A stretch of DNA of 64,000 nt, taken from NCBI GenBank assembly GCA_030066985.1, contig JASJAN010000017.1:1-64000 (forward strand), read 5' to 3'. The stretch comes from Desulfobacterales bacterium. GTDB lineage: Bacteria; Desulfobacterota; Desulfobacteria; Desulfobacterales; JAHEIW01. Both the position numbers and the translations under genes were made by a program. Each line of letters opens with the position of its first letter. The stretch's first letter is position 1. Positions 7,686-16,170 of the stretch are shown in pieces. A model generated the notes under the pieces. The model saw only the letters and a program-made list of their open reading frames with translations, was not told where the DNA came from and ran no database searches.

Positions 7686-8852
7686 ATGGCAAAACTTATT
7701 TATCTTGACAATGGCGCCACTTCTTACCCTAAACCGGAAGAGGTCTACGCGTTCATGGACTCATTTTTCCGGGACTTTGGCGTCAATCCGGGACGCTCCG
7801 GTTATGACATGTGTATGGAAACCGGCGCACTGGTGGATAACACCCGCGAGATGATGACCGATTTTTTCGGGGGCACGGATCCCAACCGGCTATGCTTTGG
7901 CTATAACTCCACCGATGCGCTTAATTTGATCATTTTCGGTCTGTTACAATCGGGCGATCATGCCATTTCAACAACCGTAGAGCACAATTCGGTGCTGAGA
8001 CCGCTGTATCATCAGAGCCAATTGCATGGCGTGGAAGTTGACTATGTTCCCTTCGATGACAAAGGCTTTGTCGACCCGGACGATATCAAGCGAAAAATCA
8101 AATCCAACACCCGTCTGGTCATTATCAACCATGTCTCCAATGTCATCGGCACGGTTCAGCCGGTTGCCGCCATTGGCCGCATCTGCCGCGAGCAGGGTGT
8201 CGTCTTTGCCATCGATGCCTCCCAATCCGCCGGCAAGGTGCCGATCGACATCGACAAAATGCACATTGATGTTGTCGCCTTTACCGGCCATAAATCCTTG
8301 ATGGGACCCACCGGCATCGGCGGTCTTTACGTTAGAGAAGGCATTGACATCCGGCATACTCGCGCCGGCGGCACAGGGGTTCGATCCGCTGACCGTATGC
8401 ACCTGGACGATTATCCTTACCGGCTCGAATATGGCACCGGAAATGTCATGGGTATTGCCGGATTGCATGCCGGCTTGAAGTGGATTGCGCAAAAAGGCAT
8501 CGATAACATTCATGCCCATGAAATGAAGCTGGCGCGTATGGTGCGCGATGGCCTCACGGCCATAGATGGCGTGACACTGCATTGTCAAGATGATTTGAGC
8601 GATCATATCAGTGTTCTCAGTTTTAACGTCGACGGCATGGAAGCGCTCGATACCGGCACCCTGTTGGATGGCGAGTATGAGATTGCCTGCCGCACCGGAC
8701 TTCACTGCGCGCCTCTGGTCCACGAGCAATTGGGCACCGATAAAATCGGCGGATCGGTCCGCATCGGCATCGGCCCGTTTAACACCGAAGCGCACATGAA
8801 AACCACTATCGAGGCTGTCAGCGAAATCGCCGAGTTCAAAAAAAAGAAGTAA
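7686..8852 (+). CDS. Cysteine desulfurase family protein (class V aminotransferase fold)
   Basis: PLP enzyme (388 residues) expected to take sulfur from cysteine and pass it as persulfide to acceptors. Seen: the N-terminal IYLDNGATSYPKP, VEHNSVLRPL, the cofactor Asp-Gln-like segment (FAIDASQSAGK), the PLP lysine in AFTGHKSLMGPTG, and the catalytic-loop cysteine in CRTGLHCAPLVH. The RTGLHCAP form marks the SufS-like group that acts outside the standard isc operon. Its usual length is about 380, so the true start is the ATG at 7686 behind AAGGA (7672-7676). Forty upstream in-frame residues from 7566 lack homology character. No scaffold gene is adjacent, so the acceptor is unknown. Confidence 0.92.
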   Translation: MAKLIYLDNGATSYPKPEEVYAFMDSFFRDFGVNPGRSGYDMCMETGALVDNTREMMTDFFGGTDPNRLCFGYNSTDALNLIIFGLLQSGDHAISTTVEHNSVLRPLYHQSQLHGVEVDYVPFDDKGFVDPDDIKRKIKSNTRLVIINHVSNVIGTVQPVAAIGRICREQGVVFAIDASQSAGKVPIDIDKMHIDVVAFTGHKSLMGPTGIGGLYVREGIDIRHTRAGGTGVRSADRMHLDDYPYRLEYGTGNVMGIAGLHAGLKWIAQKGIDNIHAHEMKLARMVRDGLTAIDGVTLHCQDDLSDHISVLSFNVDGMEALDTGTLLDGEYEIACRTGLHCAPLVHEQLGTDKIGGSVRIGIGPFNTEAHMKTTIEAVSEIAEFKKKK

Positions 8853-9198
8853 CCAAAATAGCGCGCAATTGATTATTTATCACACGGAGCCCACAGAGAA
8901 CACAGAGAGATCAAATCTTTTAGTTAAATAAAATCATGTTGCAAATCCTCGGCTAATTTTTCTCGTCAATTCCCTCGGTTCTGCTCCTTAAACGATTTGT
9001 TAGGTTGTGGCTTTAGGGTGAAGCCCAAAGCGCTTAGTACGCAGCCCTCCACCAGATCACGCCAACTCAACCCGAAAGGCGCGACTCACAATTGAATAAC
9101 CCTCAGTCTTGTAATTTTGAACCTCTGAACCTTTGAACCCTTGAACCCTGAACCTTTAGCCCCTATTTTATAGCCATTAAATCATACATGGGGGATTG
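8853..9198. repeat. Gap with CACAGAG and TGAACC dispersed repeats
   Basis: No gene. Two degenerate repeat families occur: a CACACGGAGCCCACAGAG type element (8880-8910) and a tandem run of TGAACCT / TTGAACCC units (about 9117-9158). Both recur in other gaps of the window. The final bases hold GGGGG (9190-9194), the weak ribosome site of the next gene. Confidence 0.65.
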
Positions 9199-10875
9199 AT
9201 GCCGATTCCTAAAATAGATTTTTTCCGGCCCGGGATATGGCAGGAGGGGGCGTTGTTAAAAGAGATTCAGCGCTGCCTGGACGCCACCGATGATCCATAC
9301 GCATCCGGCCGCTGGCAGTCGGCAGCAGCACCACAGGTTTACGAGGCATATAAACAAACGCTGGGGGGCAGACCCATCGAAGAATTCGACCCGACCGGTT
9401 ATCTGTCTGTGCTGGGTCTCAAAACCTCCTTGACCGCCGGCCGGACAAATGCCGGTTTGCTGCGCGCATTTCATCTCATCAATGGATATCGCCCGGACCC
9501 GCGCTACTTTCCTTTTTCCAAAAAAGTCGGCGCGCTCATCCAAAAGTTTTTTTTAACAGCAAGCCGCGTCGCTCCGGTGCCGATCACTGCCATTGATCGC
9601 ATCCTTGACCCTGTGGCAGTCAAATGGACCGAAAAAAAACAGAACACCCATCGATACCACACTGCCCCTTATGGTCGTTTCAAAGACATTATCAAGGCAA
9701 CCCCCTCAAACCTGCCCAGAGAAGATCGCTATCTGGGAATCCTACGCAAACAGATGCGTCAGTATGCATGGGACAGGGGACCGCATGCGGGCAGCATTGA
9801 TCCGGGGCGACGCGCCGATGAAAACTTTGGCGCCTATGATATGGCAGTTTGGTTCGGATTCAGCAGACAACAGGCCCGCCGCATCGCCATCCAATGCTAT
9901 AATGTCGATATCAGCCGGACGCATTACCGCGATCCACAGGATGCTGCCAAACCCCGCATTACCGGGACTGTCGGTGAAATCGGCGACATTCAACGGCACT
10001 ACAACCGTAGTCCGGCCGGGCAGGAAGATACCCGCATCACAGCCGCCCGAATTCACCTGGCGCGCGCCCACCGCCTGGCGGATGAGGGATTTTATGATGC
10101 TGCTGAAAAAGAGTTTGCCATCGGTCTACACAGTTTGCAGGATATGTTTTCCCATGCCCAATTAACGCCGTCCGTTCACACCTGCCTGGGTGAGTTTCCC
10201 GATCTGGTTAAATACCATCCGTTGGCCATGTTTGAAACCGCCCTGGCCACCGAGGGCTATTTTAAAAAATTCATCGCCGGCTTGAATTTAAAACCACTAG
10301 AATCGATATCCGAACGAATACCTGCCAACATGTTTTCAGATTCCTGGATGGGAGGAACTGCCAGCCCGGTTGAGCAAGCAGTCATATCAGATAAGCTGGC
10401 CGGTTTTCCTGCAGAACTAATTGCTTTTTTAAAAAACAATGGCGTTCGCATTTTTGTGGGCGCCGCGGAAACCTTGCCGACGGATCTTGGATTCGGCGCG
10501 GATCTGGATGGCGACGGCCGCATCACACCGGATCGTTGGGTGAATGTTAGCCAGGACGGCCGGCAGCAATGGTATGAAGTGGAAGATCAATTCGATGACG
10601 GCAAAACCTGGGATCAGCAGCCGGCCGCCTACAACCATCCTAACCGTATCATTTTCATCTCAGCCAGTATTTTAAAAGATCCTGAATTGGACGCCATTTT
10701 AAAACACGAAATTCACCACGCCATCGATTGCAGCTTGCAGGATGATCCCCAATTGAGTGTTAAATGGCAGGCCTATCTCGACAGGCTTTACAACACAGCG
10801 CGGCGCCAGGGAATCATCGCCTTTGATGAGATGGATAAGCATGAATTCTTCGCCCAAACCTCAAAGCTATCTTAA
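9199..10875 (+). CDS. Putative secreted-type metalloprotein with PLC-like and HExxH metal sites
   Basis: The product (558 residues) has no clear signal peptide. Middle part (about 280-330): HLARAHRLADEGFYDAAEKEFAIGLHSLQDMFSHAQ, where ALHSLQD-x-x-x-H resembles the metal-binding helix of zinc-dependent phospholipase C / P1-like folds. The C-terminus has a zincin motif (ILKHEIHHAID) and, 35-40 residues later, KHEFFAQ, matching the third-ligand E-F-F-A pattern of ATLF-like (lethal factor/Pro-Pro endopeptidase) metallopeptidases. An EF-like loop DLDGDGRITPDRW lies before it. Two metal centres in one chain is unusual. The last five codons (TSKLS) and the stop lie inside an inverted-repeat element, so the C-terminus may have been altered by insertion. 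ATG 9199 is preferred over TTG 9196. Confidence 0.65.
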   Translation: MPIPKIDFFRPGIWQEGALLKEIQRCLDATDDPYASGRWQSAAAPQVYEAYKQTLGGRPIEEFDPTGYLSVLGLKTSLTAGRTNAGLLRAFHLINGYRPDPRYFPFSKKVGALIQKFFLTASRVAPVPITAIDRILDPVAVKWTEKKQNTHRYHTAPYGRFKDIIKATPSNLPREDRYLGILRKQMRQYAWDRGPHAGSIDPGRRADENFGAYDMAVWFGFSRQQARRIAIQCYNVDISRTHYRDPQDAAKPRITGTVGEIGDIQRHYNRSPAGQEDTRITAARIHLARAHRLADEGFYDAAEKEFAIGLHSLQDMFSHAQLTPSVHTCLGEFPDLVKYHPLAMFETALATEGYFKKFIAGLNLKPLESISERIPANMFSDSWMGGTASPVEQAVISDKLAGFPAELIAFLKNNGVRIFVGAAETLPTDLGFGADLDGDGRITPDRWVNVSQDGRQQWYEVEDQFDDGKTWDQQPAAYNHPNRIIFISASILKDPELDAILKHEIHHAIDCSLQDDPQLSVKWQAYLDRLYNTARRQGIIAFDEMDKHEFFAQTSKLS

Positions 10876-11018
10876 AAATGCATCTAATCCGCCAATATTC
10901 GTGGCGGATTTAAAACCGATTCAAAATGCTCGAATACTGACGTGTATGCTCCACTTTTGAATCGGTTTTTGCCTTGCCCTTGAACGTGATCTGCTATTTT
11001 TAAGATAGCTTTGGGTTT
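10856..11018. repeat. MITE-like element: terminal 18-23 bp inverted repeat with two internal inverted repeats
   Basis: Outer arms CAAAGCTATCTTAAAAAT (10862-10879) and ATTTTTAAGATAGCTTTG (10996-11013) are perfect inverse copies; pairing extends outward to 10856 / 11018 as AAACC with one bulged T. Inside are AATCCGCCA / TGGCGGATT (10886-10894, 10902-10910) and AAAACCGATTCAAAA / TTTTGAATCGGTTTT (10912-10926, 10955-10969). No ORF lies inside. The left arm supplies the last codons and the stop of the upstream gene. The structure fits a miniature inverted-repeat element or a very elaborate 3' hairpin. It lacks the conserved ends of integron attC sites. Target-site duplication is not obvious. Confidence 0.7.
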
Positions 11019-11128
11019 CATATTTTTAATTTTTTTAATATGTGCATTCAGATTTTACTTAACTAATGACCGATTTTTTGCTTGTTTTATAGTGTAGAAT
11101 ATTGTGAATATGTTCTCTGGACAATTCT

Positions 11129-12289
11129 ATGAAAAAATATTTTGACATACTCGAACTGAATGAATCGGCCTCGATTGACGATTTAGAGCACGCTTATAAG
11201 GAATTGAGCAACGCCTGGCGCCCGGAAAATTTCCAGAATCTGCCGCGCTATCGGCGCAAGGCGGAATTGAAATTAAATGAAATCAACGAAGCCTATGAAC
11301 GGCTAAAATCATACTTGCAGGCCAAACCACATCTAGCGGGTCATGTTCATCAACCCGATTCTGAAGCAGCACCTGTTAAAATTGAACCGGATCTGGACTA
11401 TCCACAATCCGATCCGAAGCCCGGCTCCCCTTCAGAACGGTTGTCTGATTCTGAAGCAGAACCGGTTCTGGACCCCCCAGCGGAGCCGCCTCCCTGGGAG
11501 CCCGACTACCCTGCAGAGGCTCCTGACGTCATTCACCGGCCGCATATTCAAAAAACCGTCCAAAAAAGCCTCGTATTTGGCTTTGTGGCCATCATAGCGG
11601 TTTTGGGCGTCCTGCTGCTGTATCGTGTTCTTGACCGCCAACCGCCCGCGGAGCCCCAGAAAGCAAGCATAGAGGCGGCATCTAAAGCCGAGCCAAAACC
11701 GACTGCAGCCCGTCCTAAAAAAGAGCCGACGCCTCAAGCAAAAGAGATTGCAAAAACCGAGACAGCCGCCCAGACACCACAGCAACCCGCATTAAAAAAG
11801 CCACTCACAAAAGCTGAGACGAGGATTCAACAACAAGCACCGCCCGCAGCAGCGCCGGCTCCTGAGAAGATCAACTATCAAGAGGCCTTGTCCGAAGAAA
11901 TTTTGAGCCCATACAATCGGGACCCGGCCCGGATCAGACGGATCCAGAAAAGCCTGATTGCCAACGGCTATGATACCGGACCGCTTGACGGAATTATCGG
12001 CCCTCACACCAGCGCTGCTCTGCAGCAATTTGCCGATGACCACCATATGAGATCCGACACGCTATTTGCACCGGATTTGGCCGAGGCGGTGGTGCTTTAT
12101 GCAGAAGTGGCTGCTCAACACACCAACTGGCACCAGATTATCGCAGATGATGATTTTGCTGCCTGGCTCAACACTCAGACCTATTATCGGGCAGACCAGA
12201 TTAAGGCATTTAAAAGTTCAGCCACCGCCCGCCAGGTCAATGACATCATCGATCTGTATAAGCTGGAACACAACATGCGTTCCGATTAG
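11129..12289 (+). CDS. J-domain-like membrane protein with peptidoglycan-binding domain
   Basis: The protein (386 residues) begins with a J-domain-like helix set (KYFDILELNESASIDDLEHAYKEL, then KLNEINEAYERLKSYL). The HPD tripeptide needed to stimulate DnaK is changed to RPE (AWRPENF), so it is unlikely to act as a true co-chaperone. A Pro/Glu-rich cytoplasmic linker, one membrane helix (LVFGFVAIIAVLGVLLLYRVL, about 150-170), a long Ala/Pro/Lys linker and a type 1 peptidoglycan-binding domain (ARIRRIQKSLIANGYDTGPLDGIIGPHTSAALQQFADDH, about 270-308) follow. Topology suggests a bridge from cytoplasm to cell wall. A weak TGGA precedes the ATG. Confidence 0.78.
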   Translation: MKKYFDILELNESASIDDLEHAYKELSNAWRPENFQNLPRYRRKAELKLNEINEAYERLKSYLQAKPHLAGHVHQPDSEAAPVKIEPDLDYPQSDPKPGSPSERLSDSEAEPVLDPPAEPPPWEPDYPAEAPDVIHRPHIQKTVQKSLVFGFVAIIAVLGVLLLYRVLDRQPPAEPQKASIEAASKAEPKPTAARPKKEPTPQAKEIAKTETAAQTPQQPALKKPLTKAETRIQQQAPPAAAPAPEKINYQEALSEEILSPYNRDPARIRRIQKSLIANGYDTGPLDGIIGPHTSAALQQFADDHHMRSDTLFAPDLAEAVVLYAEVAAQHTNWHQIIADDDFAAWLNTQTYYRADQIKAFKSSATARQVNDIIDLYKLEHNMRSD

Positions 12290-12328
12290 TTTCAGTTTCC
12301 TTTAACCGAAACCCTGAGCGAAGTCGAA

Positions 12329-12425
12329 GGGCAACCTTGCTTCTGCTTGCCGCGGCGTCTTGTCCCGGCGACTTGTGGGGTCGAAGCCCGATGGGCGAAG
12401 CCCCAAGCTCGGAGAGCGAAGCCGG
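12329..12425. repeat. GC-rich dispersed repeat (TGCCGCGG...GCGAAGCC family)
   Basis: The convergent gap between two genes carries TGAGCGAAGTCGAAGGG, TGCCGCGGCG and repeated GCGAAGCC units. Related copies lie at about 20008, 23363 and 24737. No gene or clean terminator is visible. Confidence 0.55.
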
Positions 12426-12445
12426 GTCCTCTGTCCTCTGTATAC

Positions 12446-13108
12446 CTATGTGGTACTCCCATCCACCAGCGGTATAATTCTCAAGGTCACCCTTCTGTTC
12501 ACAGCATTGTTCGAAGAGACCGGTTGGGATTCACCAAAACCCACAGAGCGAATCCTTTTGGGATCAATACCGCGCTGAATCAGCACATTTTTAACAGCCG
12601 CTGCGCGGCGTTCGGACAACTGCTGATTATAGAGTTCGGTACCGACCGCGTCGGTGTGGCCTTCGACCTGAATGGCGGTGTGGTTGTATTTCTGCAGCAC
12701 GGGTGTGACGCGATTGATTTCGGCAAATCCGCCGGATTTAACGCTGGCTGAATCAAAATCAAAGAAGACATCGCCCGTAAAAGTGGCCAGAAGAATATCG
12801 GTGTTTTCCCGATCCCGCTCGATGCTGGCGCGGTTGTATGCTCTTGACTCTGCCAGGGCAGCATTCAGATCGGCTTCCTGCCGGTCCATGTAAGAAGCCA
12901 CCTGGTAACCGGCCAGACCACCGAGCCCGGCGCCAACCAATCCGCCAATCCATGCGCCGGTATTGCCACCATAGGCGCCTCCGATGACTGCTCCCACACC
13001 AGCCCCGCCAACGGTCCCGACGGCGGTTCCGGTTTGCTGTCGTTGAGACATTCCCGTACATGCAATTAACGATGTAACCAGTATCAGCCCTATCAGTTTC
13101 TTTTTCAT
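12446..13108 (-). CDS. OmpA-family lipoprotein with glycine-zipper domain
   Basis: The protein (220 residues) has a lipoprotein signal (KKLIGLILVTSLIAC-TG), a glycine-zipper segment (GTVGGAGVGAVIGGAYGGNTGAWIGGLVGAGLGGLAGY, about 32-68), a short helix, and an OmpA/Pal peptidoglycan-binding domain (about 108-215). The OmpA domain has FFDFDSASVKSGG, IQVEGHTDAVGTELYNQQLSERRAAAVKNVLIQRGI and FGESQPVSSN...NRRV. It should tether the outer membrane to the wall. The NxxLSxxRA and GHTD motifs are intact. A GGAGAGCACAG sequence precedes the ATG. The gene is monocistronic and converges on the J-domain-like gene. Confidence 0.92.
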   Translation of the reverse strand: MKKKLIGLILVTSLIACTGMSQRQQTGTAVGTVGGAGVGAVIGGAYGGNTGAWIGGLVGAGLGGLAGYQVASYMDRQEADLNAALAESRAYNRASIERDRENTDILLATFTGDVFFDFDSASVKSGGFAEINRVTPVLQKYNHTAIQVEGHTDAVGTELYNQQLSERRAAAVKNVLIQRGIDPKRIRSVGFGESQPVSSNNAVNRRVTLRIIPLVDGSTT

Positions 13109-13409
13109 CTGTGCTCTCCTTCCTCGATTATAGAATCGACCCGGAATTTTAAGGCCTATGACGCAACTGATTTTGGAAAGGTTTACAAAACCGGATCAGG
13201 TGCCGGTGTGTGACATTTTTTGTACGGCCTGTTTATTAAATTTGTCACTTTGAAATAAAACATTGCGACCCGGGGCGTGTAACCACTGGGTATTATTCTC
13301 TTTAAGATAAACGAAATCCCATGGTGCGATTATTGCAAAATTACAGCAGGTTAATAGCGCCTATATCTATTTAACTATAAACCGATACAACTATTTGGGG
13401 GGCGAGCCA
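13109..13409. other. Divergent intergenic region
   Basis: About 300 AT-rich bases with promoters expected in both directions. A loosely spaced dyad GTGACA ... TGTCAC (about 13210-13247) is present, and G-rich GGGGGGCGAG (13397-13406) serves as ribosome site for the CAP gene. No further gene is seen. Confidence 0.4.
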
Positions 13410-14900
13410 GTGAAACGGATACTGAGTTTATTGTCGTGCTGCTTTTTTTTGCTCTGCGGAAACGCTTATGCCGACTTTGCATCCGAAGTAATTGATCTGG
13501 TCAACATTGAAAGGGATGCTGAAGGCCTGCCGCCGCTCAGCTATGATGCCAGCCTGGCAACTGCCGCTCAGGGTCACTCCGAGGACATGGGATTGCAAAA
13601 CTATTTCAGTCATACGGGACTTGACGGACGAACCGCTTGCGTTCGCATCACAGACGCCGGCTACACCTGGAATTACTGTGGTGAAAATATCGCTGCCGGG
13701 CAGCCGACGCCTGAGGATGTGATCGACACCTGGATGGCCAGTCCCGGACACCGCGCCAATATTCTCAACCCCAATTTTTGCGATATCGGTGTTGGCTATG
13801 CGTATGTGGCCAGCAGCAACTATGGTCATTACTGGACCCAGAATTTTGGGCGCCGCAGCGGCTTCAGCGCCTGTCCGGAAATTGCCACCTATACATTTTC
13901 AGCTACCGCAGGCGCAGGGGGCAGTATCGTCCCCCAGGGCAACTTCTCAATCGATCAGGGCAGTGATATCACCTTCACTATCACCCCCGACGCCGGTTAC
14001 AGCGTGGCCGAAATTTTGGTGGATGGTGTTGCCGCCACTATTACCACCAGCTACACATTTGAGAATGTTAGCAGCAATCACACCATTGCGGTCAGCTTTG
14101 CGGTCAACCAGTTGCCGCCGACTGCCAATGCAGGCCCCGATCAGAGTGTTGTTGAGGGCGCAACTGTTACCCTGGATGGATCGCAGTCATCTGATCCCAA
14201 CGATGCAATTGTCAGTTACGAATGGAACCAGACCAATGGTCCGGCAATTACCTTATCGGACGCCGACGCCGTTCGGCCCACCTTTGTGGCCGCACCAGTT
14301 AGCGCCGACGCAACCGTGATGTTTCAATTAACCGTGACCGACTCGGGCGGTGATTCCGATTCGGATACGGTAGAAATCGACATCACCGAAAACGGCATCC
14401 AATCGGTACCCAACGATGCCATCGCCCTTGAGACCACGACCCAATCAGTGCTGGGTTTAAAACCGGATAATGGCTCTCATCTGGTCAGCTTGCAGCCAGT
14501 CGATCCCGACGGTGCGGAAATTACAATTCGGAACGGGATGCCCGAAGACATGCGATACGGCCTGCTGGACTTTAAAATCAAAGTGGACATCCCCGGCAGC
14601 AGCGCCACTGTCACCGTCTTGTTGCCCGAGCCCATGCCGCAGGGCTATAAATGGTTTAAGTACAGCCAGAGCGAGGGCTGGTATGACTACAGCGCACACG
14701 TTTCCCTTAATGGCGACCGCACCCAGTTGAGCATTACCCTGGTCGACGGCGGCACTGGCGATGATGACAATCAGCAAAACGGCATCATCGCTGATCCATC
14801 CGGTATGGGCGCTGCGCCCAGCGGCTCCGGTTCATCAGGCGGCGGGGGTGGCTGTTTCATCAATACCTTGGCTGACCATTTTATCGGGATACAGTTTTAA
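13410..14900 (+). CDS. Secreted CAP/SCP-domain protein with B-repeat, PKD-like and choice-of-anchor U regions
   Basis: The product (496 residues) has a signal peptide (KRILSLLSCCFFLLCGNAYA-D), then a CAP domain (about 22-155) with SEDMGLQNYFSHTGLDG, CGENIAAG and WMASPGHRANILNPNFCDIGVGYA, the usual bacterial CAP/SCP signatures. Next come a bacterial B-repeat (FSATAGAGGSIVPQGNFSIDQGSDITFTITPDAGYSVAEILVDG), a PKD-like domain (PPTANAGPDQSVVEGATVTLDGSQSSDP), a choice-of-anchor U-like region (GSHLVSLQPVDPDGAEITIRNG) and a Gly/Ser-rich stretch with GGGGGCFINTL. The last resembles a CFI-box C-terminal sorting signal but lacks the usual following hydrophobic helix and basic end. GTG 13410 is chosen because it lies just after the G-rich ribosome site; a TTG at 13395 overlaps it. 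Confidence 0.85.
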   Translation: MKRILSLLSCCFFLLCGNAYADFASEVIDLVNIERDAEGLPPLSYDASLATAAQGHSEDMGLQNYFSHTGLDGRTACVRITDAGYTWNYCGENIAAGQPTPEDVIDTWMASPGHRANILNPNFCDIGVGYAYVASSNYGHYWTQNFGRRSGFSACPEIATYTFSATAGAGGSIVPQGNFSIDQGSDITFTITPDAGYSVAEILVDGVAATITTSYTFENVSSNHTIAVSFAVNQLPPTANAGPDQSVVEGATVTLDGSQSSDPNDAIVSYEWNQTNGPAITLSDADAVRPTFVAAPVSADATVMFQLTVTDSGGDSDSDTVEIDITENGIQSVPNDAIALETTTQSVLGLKPDNGSHLVSLQPVDPDGAEITIRNGMPEDMRYGLLDFKIKVDIPGSSATVTVLLPEPMPQGYKWFKYSQSEGWYDYSAHVSLNGDRTQLSITLVDGGTGDDDNQQNGIIADPSGMGAAPSGSGSSGGGGGCFINTLADHFIGIQF

Positions 14901-15120
14901 ACTTGTCTGGTGACTTACTTCCACTGACTGGGTGCTTGAATTTATACAAGGTTTCAGTGTTCAGGTGTCAGGTGTCAGTTTTTGGAAAACAACTTAAAGT
15001 AGCGGCAATTTAAGCATTTTACCTTTCCTGTATTTTCTGACATCTGTTTTCTGACATCTGACCACTGATTCCTGAATAAAACCCTTGACTCACGGGCGCT
15101 GTTCTTGGACAAATAAGTCT
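14901..15120. repeat. Gap with TGTCAG / CTGACAT degenerate repeats
   Basis: Short repeated words CAGGTGTCAGGTGTCAG (about 14963) and CTGACATCTGTTTTCTGACATCTG (about 15038-15061) occur here. A similar CTGACACCTG word is at about 20000. No gene is seen. Confidence 0.5.
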
Positions 15121-16086
15121 ATGGCGCCCCTATCCATTGAAGAAATTCGCAACGCCCGCCGCAACTTGCAGGGCATCATCCGACAAACACCGTTTGAGCG
15201 CTCCGCTCCTCTGGGCGATCATACCGGAATGGCGGTCTATCTCAAAGCCGAGTGTTTGCAGCATACCGGCTCTTTTAAAATCCGGGGGGCCTATCACAAG
15301 ATCGCCTCGCTGGATGCAAACCAGAAGGCCATCGGCATTGTCACCAGCTCGGCCGGCAATCATGCCCAGGGTGTGGGTTTGGCCGTCAGAACCTTTAAAA
15401 TGCCCTGCCGCATTTATGTGCCGCAAACCGTTCCGCACAATAAACTGGAAGCCATTCGGCAATACCCGGTTGAAGTGGTGATCGAGGGCCGCCTGTTCGA
15501 TGAAGCCCATGCAGCGGCCCTGGCGGATGCGAAGTCCTCCGGGCGAGTTTTTATACCGGCTTTTGACGACCCGCTGATCATGGCAGGGCACGGGACCGTA
15601 GGTCTGGAGATGCTGGAGGCGGTTTCCGATCTGGATACCGTGATTGTGCCGGTGGGCGGCGGGGGGTTGGTCGCCGGGGTGGCTACGGCCGTTAAAGCAA
15701 TCAAACCGGCCATGCGGGTCGTCGGTTGCCAGTCGATGGCCTCCTGCGCCATGACGCGCTCCCTGGCGGAAAACCGGCCGTATCTGACCTTCGATTCGGA
15801 AGAAACCATTGCCGAGGGGCTGGAGGGGGGCATCAGTGACATCACCTTCGAGCTTGGTCAACGCCTGATTGACCAAATGGTGCTGGTCGCAGAAGATGAT
15901 ATCCGGTCTGCCATCCGCTTCTTGCATAAGCAACATGAGCTGGTGGTGGAAGGCTCCGGAGCAGTCGGTGTGGCCGCCCTGCTGCACGGCCATTGGTCGG
16001 ACCCTGGTAGCAAAGTTGGTGTGGTTTTAACCGGCGGCAACCTGGATGAGCAGCTGTTAAAACAAATCACCGCCGACTCGCCTTGA
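15121..16086 (+). CDS. Threonine/serine dehydratase (fold-type II PLP enzyme)
   Basis: The enzyme (321 residues) should convert threonine to 2-oxobutanoate plus ammonia, or act on serine. Visible motifs: TPFERSAPL, the PLP lysine in TGSFKIRGA, SSAGNHAQGVG, the phosphate-binding VGGGGLVAGVA and GVVLTGGNLD near the end. There is no C-terminal ACT regulatory domain, so it is the short catabolic TdcB/serine racemase-like form rather than isoleucine-feedback IlvA. The ATG at 15121 fits the family start (IEEIRNARRNLQGIIRQTP); the extra twelve upstream in-frame codons are rejected. No good ribosome site is visible. It converges on the Na/Pi transporter gene. Confidence 0.88.
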   Translation: MAPLSIEEIRNARRNLQGIIRQTPFERSAPLGDHTGMAVYLKAECLQHTGSFKIRGAYHKIASLDANQKAIGIVTSSAGNHAQGVGLAVRTFKMPCRIYVPQTVPHNKLEAIRQYPVEVVIEGRLFDEAHAAALADAKSSGRVFIPAFDDPLIMAGHGTVGLEMLEAVSDLDTVIVPVGGGGLVAGVATAVKAIKPAMRVVGCQSMASCAMTRSLAENRPYLTFDSEETIAEGLEGGISDITFELGQRLIDQMVLVAEDDIRSAIRFLHKQHELVVEGSGAVGVAALLHGHWSDPGSKVGVVLTGGNLDEQLLKQITADSP

Positions 16087-16170
16087 GCTCGACAACCATA
16101 CATCGATCTCTCGAAAACTCAAACCATCAAACTCGCGCAACCCGCAACGCGCACCTCGCAACTTGGCATT

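Noticed and set aside
7968-8795. 275-codon minus-strand frame
   Set aside because: Antisense to the cysteine desulfurase gene, whose motifs are complete.
10856-11018. Integron attC site
   Set aside because: The arms lack the conserved attC core sites, and no integrase or cassette array is present.
15130-15993. 287-codon minus-strand frame
   Set aside because: Antisense to the threonine dehydratase gene; His/Gln-rich translation typical of a shadow frame.
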